Assembly: GCF_011742925.1 (NCBI RefSeq)
Contig: NZ_WAEL01000002.1
Span: 682,001 to 746,000, forward strand
Reading direction: 5' to 3'
Source of the DNA: Fibrivirga algicola
Lineage (GTDB): Bacteria > Bacteroidota > Bacteroidia > Cytophagales > Spirosomataceae
Length of the DNA stretch: 64,000 nt
Part shown: positions 42,648 through 52,484 of the stretch, in pieces
Layout: every line of letters begins with the position of its first letter
How positions within the stretch are numbered: the first letter of the stretch is position 1
Made by a program: the position numbers and the translations under genes
The notes under the pieces: generated by a model
Seen by the model: only the letters and a program-made list of their open reading frames with translations
Databases searched by the model: none
Told to the model about the DNA's origin: nothing

Positions 42648-43172
42648 TTGGCAGAGCAGCGTTGTTTCTCGGTGTAGGTTGCTGACGTACTGCTTATTCT
42701 ACTTTCGCGTGGCTTCTCGTTTGTGGCCCTGAGCCTGTCGGGAACGCCTGAGCGAAGGGCCACAAACGAGAAGCAGTATATAGCACTTAGCTACCCCCAC
42801 AAATAAACAAACTGACGAGCGCCTCGAGGCAATTAAAGATACCCTCACAGCACTATTTGTGCATTCCGGGTACGTTCCAGGGGTGCACTATCCTTTCCAA
42901 TATGGATTGCAGCGCATGGACAAACCTGAAGTAGCACGTTGCCCTTGATATGACACACGTTGATTTGGTTTTATCGCAGAGCCAAGTAGCTAGAAGGCAA
43001 CCATGACACCAATAGCTATCAGTGCCAGACCCACCACGTGGTGGCTACTTTTAGGGGCGATTTCCATTCCTCTTTTTCAATTTAACAGTCGACCGGTTCA
43101 CAAACCGTCATATCCGAACAGACGGTAATGAGTTATTGCGCCACGTAATTGCAGTATGCGCCTACTTGACAT
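42648..43172. other. Gene-poor region with hairpin and possible gene remnant
   Basis: This 525-base gap holds a strong hairpin (42712-42774). From 42784 to 42948 one plus-strand frame reads like protein (DERLEAIKDTLTALFVHSG and so on) but has no start codon and no recognised family; it may be the tail of a decayed gene. A 25-residue minus-strand frame at 42990-43067 has a hydrophobic end (VVGLALIAIGVMVAF) and might be a tiny membrane peptide. Neither is well supported. Confidence 0.35.
42712..42774. terminator. Strong hairpin between convergent genes
   Basis: Perfect 19-base arms (42712-42730 and 42756-42774; GCTTCTCGTTTGTGGCCCT in the first) and a 25-base loop containing GAGCCTGTCGGGAACG. 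It follows the GMC gene by about 65 bases. No T run follows, so it might be an mRNA-stabilising stem rather than a classic terminator. Confidence 0.55.
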
Positions 43173-43532
43173 CTACCTGTCAGGCTGGTCACGCTGTGCC
43201 ATAGCTAGTTGCAGCACCTCCACAAGCTGCTCAATGGGAAAATCCTGTTCAGGGTCGATGAACAAAACTTTAATCTGTGTACGGTTACCCTGCTCCAGGG
43301 CCGGATGCGCCAGTTTGTTACCATTGACAACGCCGATGTAAGGCTTATTGTACTTTTTATGCGTAGCCGACAGATAGAAGAGGTAGCGCCCTTTGTAATC
43401 AAAAAAAGGAGTATTCCATTTCCAGGACGTAGTCAGGTATTCACTTTGGGCAAGAATCAGATCGCGAAGCGCCAGCAAACAGCTTCGTGTTGCCTCAGGC
43501 AGGGTTGCATAAAAATTGTCAAGGGCGTTCAT
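43173..43532 (-). CDS. DUF1801 (YdhG-like) protein
   Basis: A 119-residue cytoplasmic protein with the DUF1801 fold. It opens NALDNFYATLPEATRSCLLALRDLILAQ and carries the conserved TTSWKWNTPFFDYKGRYLFYLS and YIGVVNGNKL segments. Members resemble the YdhG/Frataxin-like fold and have no settled role. It starts four bases after the stop codon of the small membrane protein gene, so the two form an operon. Confidence 0.82.
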   Translation of the reverse strand: MNALDNFYATLPEATRSCLLALRDLILAQSEYLTTSWKWNTPFFDYKGRYLFYLSATHKKYNKPYIGVVNGNKLAHPALEQGNRTQIKVLFIDPEQDFPIEQLVEVLQLAMAQRDQPDR

Positions 43533-43536
43533 GACG

Positions 43537-43902
43537 TCAAGTTAGGGATGCCCGATATTCAATTACTGCGAGAACGCTGACCACTACGATCTCGACCACA
43601 AAATACGCAACGCCCAGCGGAGTCAGTTGAGCGTAGTGGGTAACGATCAGGCCGGCAGTGACGCAGCAATAGAGCAGGTTGGCCACCGCAATAACGCGCA
43701 GAAATGACCTCCAGCCAATGCCAACAAACAGAAAACAGCAGCCTGAATAGATCGCGAACAATACTGCCGGTATGGAAAGCATCACCAGCGTCTGCTCCGG
43801 CATTCCAAACAGGTATTTAAGCGGCCGCAATACAGCGAGCAACGAAATACTAGTCAACAAAGCCCCGAGGCCATCGACAAGAAACAATCGCTTTGGAGTC
43901 AT
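43537..43902 (-). CDS. Small four-helix membrane protein
   Basis: A 121-residue membrane protein with four hydrophobic segments: DGLGALLTSISLLAVL, LVMLSIPAVLFAIYSGCCFLF, VIAVANLLYCCVTAGLIV and VAYFVVEIVVVSVLAVIEY. I chose the ATG at 43902 (MTPKRLFLVDG); an upstream ATG at 43920 is also possible. No family is recognised beyond a general likeness to small integral proteins of Bacteroidota. It is directly upstream of the DUF1801 gene with a four-base gap. Cysteines in the second and third helices are notable but unexplained. Confidence 0.65.
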   Translation of the reverse strand: MTPKRLFLVDGLGALLTSISLLAVLRPLKYLFGMPEQTLVMLSIPAVLFAIYSGCCFLFVGIGWRSFLRVIAVANLLYCCVTAGLIVTHYAQLTPLGVAYFVVEIVVVSVLAVIEYRASLT

Positions 43903-44118
43903 TATGAGCTTGTTAACCATTCGCTCTGGTAACATGACGAATAAAATTGCATCTGGCAAAGTAGTAATTTACCTTCCCAACGTCATTAATAAAGGCATTA
44001 GCCAGACGCATATGATCCGTAATCTGCTGTGCTTATCCTTGCTGGTAACCTACCCAGGCCTGCTGTTTGGCAAACGAACCAGTACTGTGCTGCCGATCAT
44101 AACTCATTTTCCTCAACC

Positions 44119-45027
44119 ATGAACCAACCAACACGCCGTGAGGCCATCAAAACTGCGCTTATTGGCGGACTGGCAACGCTGGGTACGTTGTCCGCTTTTG
44201 CCGCTAAAAAACCACAGCTTTCGTTCTCCACGCTGGGTTGTCCGACCTGGGATTTGGCAACCATTCTGGACGTGGCAGCGAAGTCGGGGTACCAGGCGGT
44301 TGAGTTTCGGGGGTTGCAGGGTGAATTGGATTTACCCAAAAGCCCAGCATTCAATACAGCGAGCCGCGCAAAGGAGACACATACCCAGTTTGCCGATCGC
44401 GGGCTCCACATTTGTAACCTGGGCTCATCGGCTCAATTGCATCATGCCGACGCCGCAAAGCGCCGCAAAAACCTGGATGATGCCCGCCGGTTTATCGAGC
44501 TGGCTCACCAACTCGACTGCCCATTTGTGCGGGTATTCCCCGATTCGCTCCCGACCGATCAGAACCGCGACGACACGCTACGCCTTATCAGCGACGGGTT
44601 GCTGGAACTAGGTACGTATGCCAAAGGCAGTTCAGTAACAGTGCTGCTCGAATCGCATGGCGAGCTGACTCGCAGCAACATGCTGGTTCAGATCATGCAG
44701 GCGGCTAAACATCCGAACGTGGGTCTTATCTGGGATATCGTAAATATGTGGGCCGATGCGTCGGAAGCACCCGCAGCTGTGTATCAGAAGCTAAAGCCCT
44801 ACATTCGGCATGTTCACGTGAAGGATGTCCGTATCGTTGCGGGTAAGCATCAATACGTGCAGATCGGTCAGGGCGAGGCTCCACTTCGCGCTGCCATCGA
44901 CGCCCTGAAAGCCGGTAGCTACGATGGCTATTACAGTTTTGAATGGGAGAAACTTTGGCATCCCGAAATCGAGGACCCGGAACGAGTCATTCCGCAGTAT
45001 CCCGCCGCCATAAAGGCTTACTTCTAG
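44119..45027 (+). CDS. Exported sugar phosphate isomerase/epimerase-like TIM barrel
   Basis: A 302-residue protein of the xylose isomerase-like TIM-barrel family (AP_endonuc_2). The ATG at 44119 gives MNQPTRREAIKTALIGGL, a twin-arginine signal (TRREAIK). The barrel shows GYQAVEFRG, LLESHGE, GLIWDIVNMW, HVHVKD and the closing YYSFEWEKLWHPE; these supply the metal-binding acids and histidines. Tat export fits a metal enzyme folded in the cytoplasm. Relatives act on keto sugars, sometimes beside DUF1080 and GMC proteins; both types occur elsewhere in this window. The actual substrate is unknown. It lies 147 bases before the sigma factor gene. Confidence 0.83.
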   Translation: MNQPTRREAIKTALIGGLATLGTLSAFAAKKPQLSFSTLGCPTWDLATILDVAAKSGYQAVEFRGLQGELDLPKSPAFNTASRAKETHTQFADRGLHICNLGSSAQLHHADAAKRRKNLDDARRFIELAHQLDCPFVRVFPDSLPTDQNRDDTLRLISDGLLELGTYAKGSSVTVLLESHGELTRSNMLVQIMQAAKHPNVGLIWDIVNMWADASEAPAAVYQKLKPYIRHVHVKDVRIVAGKHQYVQIGQGEAPLRAAIDALKAGSYDGYYSFEWEKLWHPEIEDPERVIPQYPAAIKAYF

Positions 45028-45113
45028 TTATAGAGCTAGTACGTGGATTCTGAGATTGAACTGGAAGCCACTGTCAGTCAGATCCGCGTCGTCAACGCAT
45101 AACTAACTGCCCT

Positions 45114-45146
45114 TTTGGTGGCGATTCAGCGGGTTGGCTATATTTG
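45114..45146 (+). promoter_or_regulatory. Promoter TTTG-N21-TATATTTG for the ECF sigma gene
   Basis: TTTG at 45114-45117 and TATATTTG at 45139-45146, with a 21-base spacer, match the Bacteroidota consensus. The -7 box ends 27 bases before the ATG at 45174, giving a leader of about 20 bases. Confidence 0.7.
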
Positions 45147-45173
45147 CTTGATTCACTTCTCGTTTCTCCGTTC

Positions 45174-45779
45174 ATGCAGACAGGTCAGGATCATGACGAA
45201 TCTATGTTGTGGCACCGCTTCCAAGCAGGCGACAGCGACGCGCTTGGTGAATTAATGGCCAACCATTACGCGACCCTGCTACGCTACGGAACGCGTTTTA
45301 CGCGCGACACGGACTGTATTCGCGACTGCATGCAGGATGTGTTTGTTGAATTGTGGAATCGCCGCGATACCCTGCGTTCGCTTGGCGCGGGCCAGGTAAA
45401 AACCTACCTGATGACCGTCCTGCGCCGGTTGCTTCATGAACAATACCTGAATCAAAGCCGGTTCAGCTTTCTCAGCGTTGACGATGATGCGTTGCCATTG
45501 TCCGCTTCCTTTTCACCCGAAGATCAGCTCATCAGCGCCGAGATGAACACGAGCAATGCCGACCGGATCCGACAGTTGGTTAGCCGGTTGCCGCAACGGG
45601 CCAAAGAGGCCATTCACCTGCGCTTCTTCGACAACCTGGATCGGCAGGCAGTAGCCCAAATCATGGGTATCTCCGAGCAGTCGGTGTCAAATCTGTTGCA
45701 GGAGGCCTTCCGGTTATTGCGTCAGCAAACAAGTACCGAGCAGTTCTGGATGGTACTGCTTCCGCTGTTTTTGGCTTAA
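45174..45779 (+). CDS. ECF RNA polymerase sigma factor
   Basis: A 201-residue ECF sigma factor. I start at the ATG at 45174 (MQTGQDHDESMLWHRF); a TTG at 45144 lies inside the promoter box. Region 2 is in YATLLRYGTRFTRDTDCIRDCMQDVFVELW, and region 4 is in LPQRAKEAIHLRFFDNLDRQAVAQIMGISEQSVSNLLQEA. It belongs to the group that pairs with FecR-type anti-sigma factors and drives a SusC/SusD operon. The FecR gene follows after 77 bases, then SusC and SusD, so it should activate this locus when the substrate reaches the SusC STN domain. Confidence 0.92.
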   Translation: MQTGQDHDESMLWHRFQAGDSDALGELMANHYATLLRYGTRFTRDTDCIRDCMQDVFVELWNRRDTLRSLGAGQVKTYLMTVLRRLLHEQYLNQSRFSFLSVDDDALPLSASFSPEDQLISAEMNTSNADRIRQLVSRLPQRAKEAIHLRFFDNLDRQAVAQIMGISEQSVSNLLQEAFRLLRQQTSTEQFWMVLLPLFLA

Positions 45780-45856
45780 AACAGGGTTAAGCAATTTTTT
45801 TTCATCTTTTTTTCATAAATACCCAGTATCAGCAGCGGCTTTTTCCCTAACGGAGA

Positions 45857-46948
45857 ATGAACCTTGCTGCTATGCCTGATTATTCTACTTTCTCCGCCGA
45901 AGACTTCGCATCCGACCCAGCCTTTCAGACCTGGGTTAATACGCCTACGTCGGACACCAACGCCTTTTGGCACGACTGGGTACAGGCCCATCCCGATCAG
46001 GCAGCCAATATTGGGCTGGCCCGGCAGGTGGTGCTAAACCTGCACGCAACGTACCCACCGATTCCCCAGCAGCAGATAGATCACGACATTGCCCGGCTGC
46101 TGGAACGGGTACGTCGGCAAAGTAGCCCGCCATTCCAGGTCACCCGCTCGCTGGGGTACCGCTACTGGGTGGCGGCGGCTTCGGTTGTGCTGGCACTGGG
46201 AGTTGGCTGGTTCGTGACCCAGAAAACAAACCTCATTCGACCCACGTCGATCGAATTACAGACCATCAATGGTGAACCTGTTTATCAAAACGAAGCCGAC
46301 GGTCCCCTCCCGGTCACCCTCCCCGATGGCAGCATCGTTACCCTGTCGGCCAGGTCGACCCTGCGGTATACAGCGGCTTTTGGCCAGAAAACCCGCGATG
46401 TGACGTTGACCGGACAGGCGTTCTTCAGTGTAACCCGTAACGAAAAGGTGCCATTCCGGGTCTTCACCGATGAGCTTGTTACGCAGGTACTCGGCACCAG
46501 TTTCCGCGTCAGCGCCTATCCCGAAGATCGCCGGTCAACTGTGACGGTACGCACCGGTAAAGTAGCTGTATACGCCCGGGCAGAAAGCGAAAACCCGCTC
46601 AAACGCACTGTACTCTCGCTTACGCCTAACCAGGTAGCCGAATACAGCCGGAAGTCTCATGTACTTCATAAAACCTTGACCATCCACCCGGTGCCGGTCA
46701 ACAACGTACCGGCCGCCGATGCCTTTGTTTTCGATGAAACGCCCATCAACGACGTGTTTCGGCGACTCGAAGAAACGTATGGTATCCAGATTAAGTACGA
46801 TGCCAACCTGCTCCGCGACTGCGCGCTCACGGCCTCGTTGGGCAACGAAAATTTGAATCAGAAACTGACGCTCATCTGCAAAGGCATCGAAGGCCGCTAC
46901 CAAATCGTAGACGGTACAATCATCATTCAATCAACTGGTTGCCGGTAA
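45857..46948 (+). CDS. FecR-type anti-sigma factor (DUF4974)
   Basis: A 363-residue single-pass membrane protein that holds the sigma factor until signalled. The cytoplasmic part is about residues 1-100. The membrane helix is near 104-122 (YWVAAASVVLALGVGWFV). The periplasmic FecR domain has VTLPDGSIVTLSARSTLRY, VTLTGQAFFSV and TQVLGTSFRVSAYPEDRRSTVTVRTGKVAVY. A DUF4974 domain (about 290-355) is seen in AFVFDETPINDVFRRLEETYGIQI. The STN domain of the SusC protein encoded next should contact the periplasmic part. The alternative start ATG at 45872 (MPDYSTF) is as likely as 45857. Confidence 0.92.
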   Translation: MNLAAMPDYSTFSAEDFASDPAFQTWVNTPTSDTNAFWHDWVQAHPDQAANIGLARQVVLNLHATYPPIPQQQIDHDIARLLERVRRQSSPPFQVTRSLGYRYWVAAASVVLALGVGWFVTQKTNLIRPTSIELQTINGEPVYQNEADGPLPVTLPDGSIVTLSARSTLRYTAAFGQKTRDVTLTGQAFFSVTRNEKVPFRVFTDELVTQVLGTSFRVSAYPEDRRSTVTVRTGKVAVYARAESENPLKRTVLSLTPNQVAEYSRKSHVLHKTLTIHPVPVNNVPAADAFVFDETPINDVFRRLEETYGIQIKYDANLLRDCALTASLGNENLNQKLTLICKGIEGRYQIVDGTIIIQSTGCR

Positions 46949-47006
46949 GCATCGGCCTGGCCAGCAACTGACTTTCCTTATTTCTTCTCCTAACTTCTCT
47001 CCTCGT

Positions 47007-50000
47007 ATGAAACACGGTTTTACGTATTCACGAATCACTGTTACGCAGTTTTTTGTGTTCTTCCTCTTCGCGATCACCGGGTATGCCGCCCCCGGGGTGG
47101 CTCAGGAACTTCTGGAACGGCGCGTCAATATCAGCCTCGAACACGCACCTTTGAAACGCGTGCTGACAGAACTCAGTCAGGTAGCCGATGTGAAATTTGT
47201 GTTCAACTCCAAGTTGATCCCCGCCGACGAAAAAACATCGCTCGTTGCCCGTAATGAACGCCTTGAAGACGTTCTGATCCGACTGCTAAAGCCTCGCAAT
47301 ATTCAGTTTGAAGTAGCGGGCAGGCAGATTATTTTCTCCCGTCCAGGCCCTCAGCCACTTCCGTTGGCCGTGCCTAAACAAACCAGCGACAATACCACAG
47401 CCCCAGCCGCCGCGGATGTGCCGGTGACGGGCCGGGTGCTCGACGAAAAAGGCGTGGGTCTGCCGGGGGTAAGCGTAGTGGTGAAAGGCACGAACCGGGG
47501 CGCAAACACCGACGCCAACGGCCAGTTCCGCATCGACGCTCCCAGCGCCAGCAGCATTCTGGTGTTTAGCTTTCTGGGTTACGTAAAGCAGGAAATCACC
47601 GTTGGCAACCAGTCGAACCTGACCATTAATCTGGCCCCCGACGACCAGACCCTGAATGAAGTGGTAGTGGTGGGTTTTAGTACACAGCGCCGGGCTACGC
47701 TGACTGGTTCGCTGGCCACTATTACAACCCGCGACCTTCAGCAAAGCCCCACCGCGAACCTCACCAATGCACTGGCAGGGCGATTACCGGGTCTGTTTGC
47801 CAATCAGTTTGCCGGTGGCGAACCGGGTGTCGACCGCAGTAATATCCTGATCCGGGGTACAGGTACGTATGGCAACCAGGCCCCCATTGTGATCATCGAC
47901 GGGCTGGAACGGAGCATGGACTACCTCGCTCCCTCTGAAATTGAAACATTTACGATCCTGAAAGATGCCTCCTCAACGGCTCCTTTCGGTGTGCGTGGTG
48001 CCAACGGCGTTATCCTGATCACAACCAAACGCGGCAAAGCCCAGGACAAAGCCCAGGTAAATTTCAAATCGTCGTATGGCGTCAACAGCCCCATCAAATT
48101 CCCAACGTACCTGGGGTCGGCCGACTATGCGCAGCTTTACAACGAAGCCATCCTGAACAACAACCCGGGCGTGAATCCATCCACTTTGAACCTGTTTTCA
48201 GATCAGGCCATCGACAGCTTTCGCCGGGCAAAAGGGGATAACTCGGATGGACTGGGCTATAACTGGGATTACTTCGATTTCGCGTTTAAACCGGGTGCCC
48301 AGCAGGATCATAGCCTGAGCATCAGCGGCGGAACACCGCAGGCCCGCTACTTTGTACTGGCCAATTACTTCAATCAGGATGGCAACTATAAGTACACCGA
48401 TCTGGGTGCTTACAACACGCAGGCCGTTTTTAAACGCTACAACTTCCGCTCGAATATCGACATCGATATCACCAAGAATTTCTACGCCCGCCTCGACCTG
48501 GGTGCCCGCATCACCGACCGGAACGCACCCGGCACCACGGCGGCCCGGATCATCGAAACGGCCAATACGCAGCCTTCGTATTTACCGATCGTATTGCCCG
48601 CCAATGATAACGTAGCCAACCGGCAATCGGTGGTTAACAACCCACTTGGAATGCTGTTTGGCGACCAGATTTACCGGTTCAATATTCTGGGCGAACTGAG
48701 CCGTACCGGCTTTCTCAACGAAAAGAACACGTACCTGAACGGGTCGTTCATCCTGGGCCACCAGCTTGACTTTATCACGCCTGGCCTGAAAATAGAGGGT
48801 CTGTTTGGTTACGACGCATCGCAGGGCATTTGGGTAAACCGCATTGTAGGTACCTACGCCGAGGGCTATCGCGAATATCCGGGCTATGCCACCCTGCAAC
48901 CTGAAAATGGCATCGACGTATACCGCACGCCGGGCATTTATACGGGCAAATACAAGCGGGGCAACAAGTATGACATTGACCAGACAGTTGGCAACAACGC
49001 AACCCGTAACCCTAGCGACACCCGCTCATATACGCAGGTTAAACTCGAGTATCAACGCAACTTCGGCAACCATAGCGTAACCGGACTGGTATTGGGCAAC
49101 CGCTCGAAACGCGAAATCGATAACCAGGTTCCTTTTACGTATGAAGGGCTAACCAGCCGCGTAACCTATGGCTACGACGACCGGTACCTGTTTGAGCTCA
49201 ATGCGGCTTACAACGGCTCGGAGAACTTCGCCAAAGGGCAGCGGTACGGTTTCTTCCCGGCCGTGTCGGCGGGTTGGGTAATCTCGCGTGAGCCATTCAT
49301 GTCGAATGCGCCCTGGGTAAACTCCCTGAAGATCAGAGCATCGCACGGGCTGGTGGGCAGCGACCGAATTCCAGGCGACCGGCGTTTTGTGTACCTGCAA
49401 TATTTCTCCGGGGGTAGCGATTATCAGTTTGGCACCGACAACTTTGGCTCCGGCGCCGGTGGCGGTCTGCGCGAAGGTGCACTGGCCAATCAGGACCTGA
49501 CCTGGGAGAAAGCCCGCAAAACCAACATCGGTATCGACGCTACCTTATTCAAGAACTTGACCCTGACCGTCGATGTGTTCAACGAGCACCGCTACGACAT
49601 CATCACTGATCTGGCCGGTGGCGATAAGCTGGGCTTCCCCAACATTGTGGGTAAAGCGGCCCCCCTCATCAACTCAGGCATCGTTGATAACCGGGGGATA
49701 GACTTGGAAATTGGCTGGTCAGGCAAATTAGGCCGTGATTTCAGCTATTACCTGAAGCCCAACCTGACCTTTGCCCGCAACAAAATTCTGTTCCAGAACG
49801 AAATCCCCTACGCCACTCCCGGACGGGCACAGACGGGTCGTCGGATTGGCGAGCATTTCGATTATATCGTCGATCACTTCGTACGGGATGCAACGGAAGC
49901 GGCGGAGTTGAACGCCCGTAACAACGGGGCAGGATTTCAACCCTGGGGACGGCTTATTCCCGGCGATGTGGTGTATCGGGATCTCAACGGCGATGGTGTC

Positions 50001-50543
50001 ATCAACGATCTGGGCGACCGGACCGCCATTGGCAACCCCCGTAACCCCGAATTGATGTTTGGTATTCCGATGGGTTTCCGCTTCAAAGGCATCGATTTCA
50101 GTATGCTATTTCAGGGAGCTACGCTGGCGTCGGTTCAGTTGAGTGGGGCCGCCGTATATGACTTCCCCCTATTCTCGCAGGATAAATACGGCAAGGTGAA
50201 GCCCATGCACCTCAACCGCTGGACACCCGCCACCGCCGCTACAGCAACGTACCCGGCCCTGCACTTCGGCGAGTATACCAACAACAAAAACCCCAACAGC
50301 AGCCTGTTCCTCTACGATTCGCAGTACCTCCGCCTGAAAACAATTGAGGTAGGATATAACCTACCTAAAAACCTGATCCGTTTTGCCGGCCTTCAGAGCT
50401 TCCGTATTTACGCACAGGGCCTGAATATGCTTACCTGGGACAAGCTGAAAGACGCTGACCTCGACCCCGAAATCCGGGAGGGCAACGGCGACTGGTACCC
50501 CGTACAGAAGGTGTACAACTTCGGCATCGACGTAACTTTTTAA
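47007..50543 (+). CDS. SusC/RagA TonB-linked outer membrane transporter with STN domain
   Basis: An 1178-residue outer-membrane transporter for large sugars. After a signal peptide (to about residue 32) comes an STN signalling domain (about 37-110, with ISLEHAPLKRVLTELSQ), then a carboxypeptidase-like domain (about 137-215: VTGRVLDEKGVGLPGVSVVVKGT). The TonB-box-like LNEVVVVGFSTQRR is followed by the plug, with LPGLFANQ, VIIDGLER and ILKDASSTAPFGVRGANGVILITTKRG, and the barrel ends VYNFGIDVTF with a terminal aromatic residue. The STN domain links it to the sigma/FecR pair. The partner SusD gene starts 13 bases later. Substrate is likely alpha-galactosyl sugar, judged only by the following GH36 gene. 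Confidence 0.95.
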   Translation: MKHGFTYSRITVTQFFVFFLFAITGYAAPGVAQELLERRVNISLEHAPLKRVLTELSQVADVKFVFNSKLIPADEKTSLVARNERLEDVLIRLLKPRNIQFEVAGRQIIFSRPGPQPLPLAVPKQTSDNTTAPAAADVPVTGRVLDEKGVGLPGVSVVVKGTNRGANTDANGQFRIDAPSASSILVFSFLGYVKQEITVGNQSNLTINLAPDDQTLNEVVVVGFSTQRRATLTGSLATITTRDLQQSPTANLTNALAGRLPGLFANQFAGGEPGVDRSNILIRGTGTYGNQAPIVIIDGLERSMDYLAPSEIETFTILKDASSTAPFGVRGANGVILITTKRGKAQDKAQVNFKSSYGVNSPIKFPTYLGSADYAQLYNEAILNNNPGVNPSTLNLFSDQAIDSFRRAKGDNSDGLGYNWDYFDFAFKPGAQQDHSLSISGGTPQARYFVLANYFNQDGNYKYTDLGAYNTQAVFKRYNFRSNIDIDITKNFYARLDLGARITDRNAPGTTAARIIETANTQPSYLPIVLPANDNVANRQSVVNNPLGMLFGDQIYRFNILGELSRTGFLNEKNTYLNGSFILGHQLDFITPGLKIEGLFGYDASQGIWVNRIVGTYAEGYREYPGYATLQPENGIDVYRTPGIYTGKYKRGNKYDIDQTVGNNATRNPSDTRSYTQVKLEYQRNFGNHSVTGLVLGNRSKREIDNQVPFTYEGLTSRVTYGYDDRYLFELNAAYNGSENFAKGQRYGFFPAVSAGWVISREPFMSNAPWVNSLKIRASHGLVGSDRIPGDRRFVYLQYFSGGSDYQFGTDNFGSGAGGGLREGALANQDLTWEKARKTNIGIDATLFKNLTLTVDVFNEHRYDIITDLAGGDKLGFPNIVGKAAPLINSGIVDNRGIDLEIGWSGKLGRDFSYYLKPNLTFARNKILFQNEIPYATPGRAQTGRRIGEHFDYIVDHFVRDATEAAELNARNNGAGFQPWGRLIPGDVVYRDLNGDGVINDLGDRTAIGNPRNPELMFGIPMGFRFKGIDFSMLFQGATLASVQLSGAAVYDFPLFSQDKYGKVKPMHLNRWTPATAATATYPALHFGEYTNNKNPNSSLFLYDSQYLRLKTIEVGYNLPKNLIRFAGLQSFRIYAQGLNMLTWDKLKDADLDPEIREGNGDWYPVQKVYNFGIDVTF

Positions 50544-50556
50544 CTGCTCACAAACT

Positions 50557-52461
50557 ATGAAACGCAATACCCTGCTGTCTACCCTGTCTGTAGTGGCTCT
50601 CTGCCTTCTACTGATTTCGTGCGACGATAAATTTCTGGATAGGCGTCCTGACGATCAGATCGATTCAGAGCAGACCTTTACCCGCTATGTAAAGACCAAC
50701 CAGTTGGTAACCGATCTGTATGCGCAGATCAAAAGCGCCAACCGTCCCTTAGTATTCTTCAACCACTTCTCGTCGGCTTCCATGGCCGATGAAGCAGAGG
50801 GTTCGAACGTAGAAGGCGGTATCACCAATAAATTCAATTCCGGCGACTGGGGTCCTGCTGCCCTCCCCGACCGCAGCAGCACCGGCCAGTACTGGGCCGA
50901 CCTGTATGCCAAAATCAGGCAGACGAACGTGTTTCTGGAGGGCGTCCGGAAATACAACACCCCCGACAATCCACTTCAGGAAGGTGATTTGTCGCGCCGA
51001 ATTGGCGAGGTTTATTTTATGCGGGCGTACCTGCATTACCTGGCCGCCCGCATGCACGGCGAGATTGTTTACCTCGACCGGGTTGTGCAGGCTGGTGATG
51101 AGTTGGGGTTCAGAAAAGAGTCGTTTCATACCTCAATGAACAAGATTGCCAAAGACTGCGATTCGGCATTTGCCCGCGTACCTGCCTCCTGGAGCGGAGC
51201 CGATTTTGGCCGGATTGACAAAGGAGCCTGCCTAGGCATGAAAGCGATAGCCCGCTGGATGGAGGCCACTCCACTCTGGAACGGAGGTCAACTGGCTGGA
51301 GATACGCGCGTGTTTGCCGGTGAGTATACCTACAGTCAGGCGCGTTGGGCAGCGGCCCGCGATGCAGCGAAAGCGGTACTCGATTTCAAGGTAGACGGAG
51401 CGCAGCCTCGCTACCGCCTTTACACAGGCCATGACGCCACCGATTTCAAAGATGACGCCGGCACCAACAATAACAACTCGAAAGTACCGGCCCGCCTCTG
51501 GGATTTGTACCACAGCATGGATGCTTATCTGCAGGAAAGCGTGTTTTTCGTCACCAGAGATAAAGACAACAACTGGCAGGGAGACATGTATCCCCCAAGT
51601 TGGGGCGGCAGTGCGCGGCAGGTTCCTATTCAGGAGCAGGTTGACGAGTACGAGTACATCGCGCCAAACGGCTTTGGCTATCCGGTTTACCACGCCCGCG
51701 CCACCGGTGATGGCTATGACGATGGCAACCCCTACGAGAGCGTAAAACGCGACCCGCGTTTTTACCGCGACGTTGTGTATCATGGCTCAACGTTCAAGGG
51801 CAAGGTCATCAATACCGCTGAAGGGTCTGACCGGGTTGGTGCCACCAACTCGTCTACAACAGGCTATTTCCTCCGGAAGATTCTGCGCGAATCATGGAAC
51901 CGCGATAAAAGCTTCGCCATCAACGGCCCACCAATCTGGCGGTTGCCGGAGTTTATCTACATCTACGCCGAGGGCGTGAATGAAACCACGGGCCCCAACG
52001 CCGAGATTGCCGCGCTGATCAATCAGGTACGTGCCCGCTCGTTTATGGCCCCCATTCCGACCGAGGCTGCCAGTAGTAAAGCCTTGATGAACGAATACAT
52101 TCAGCGCGAACGCCGGGTCGAATTATTCTACGAAAACAACCGCGTCTGGACCACGCGGCTTTACATGGAACCCAGCGCAGCCCCCGAACTGGCCAAAGAG
52201 CAGGCCTGGCAGGCAGCCGGTACGTCCAATGATGAACGTTCGCAAAAATTTTGGCCCTACCCAAAAACGCAGCGCATGGCCAATGGCATGAAACCGGTGG
52301 AAGACCCCAATGGTAAGATTGTGGTGAATGGCAAGAAATACCGGATGCAGCGGTTCTACCTCGAAAACCGCGTGTTTCTGGCCCCACGCCACTACTTGTT
52401 TCCGATCATGCAAAGCGAACTGCAACGTACCCCCACTTTAGTACAAAATCCAGGCTGGTAG
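50557..52461 (+). CDS. SusD/RagB substrate-binding lipoprotein
   Basis: A 634-residue outer-membrane lipoprotein that caps the SusC channel. The signal peptide ends LLLISCDDKFLDRRPDDQI, with the lipobox cysteine followed by acidic residues, which favours surface export in Bacteroidota. Helical TPR-like pairs include RIGEVYFMRAYLHYLAARMHGEIVYLD, and the C-terminal block is NEYIQRERRVELFYENNRVWTTRL. The last segment (APRHYLFPIMQSELQRTPTLVQNPGW) is the standard SusD ending. It binds the sugar at the cell surface for import. It follows SusC by 13 bases and is followed by a terminator. Confidence 0.95.
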   Translation: MKRNTLLSTLSVVALCLLLISCDDKFLDRRPDDQIDSEQTFTRYVKTNQLVTDLYAQIKSANRPLVFFNHFSSASMADEAEGSNVEGGITNKFNSGDWGPAALPDRSSTGQYWADLYAKIRQTNVFLEGVRKYNTPDNPLQEGDLSRRIGEVYFMRAYLHYLAARMHGEIVYLDRVVQAGDELGFRKESFHTSMNKIAKDCDSAFARVPASWSGADFGRIDKGACLGMKAIARWMEATPLWNGGQLAGDTRVFAGEYTYSQARWAAARDAAKAVLDFKVDGAQPRYRLYTGHDATDFKDDAGTNNNNSKVPARLWDLYHSMDAYLQESVFFVTRDKDNNWQGDMYPPSWGGSARQVPIQEQVDEYEYIAPNGFGYPVYHARATGDGYDDGNPYESVKRDPRFYRDVVYHGSTFKGKVINTAEGSDRVGATNSSTTGYFLRKILRESWNRDKSFAINGPPIWRLPEFIYIYAEGVNETTGPNAEIAALINQVRARSFMAPIPTEAASSKALMNEYIQRERRVELFYENNRVWTTRLYMEPSAAPELAKEQAWQAAGTSNDERSQKFWPYPKTQRMANGMKPVEDPNGKIVVNGKKYRMQRFYLENRVFLAPRHYLFPIMQSELQRTPTLVQNPGW

Positions 52462-52484
52462 ATTGTAAAACTGGCTAGTACCGG

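Noticed and set aside
42990-43067. Tiny 25-residue membrane peptide gene
   Set aside because: Too short to judge and no promoter or conservation can be shown; described only within the gap entry.
45144-45173. TTG start for the sigma factor
   Set aside because: The codon lies inside the TATATTTG promoter box, so it cannot be in the transcript; ATG at 45174 is used.
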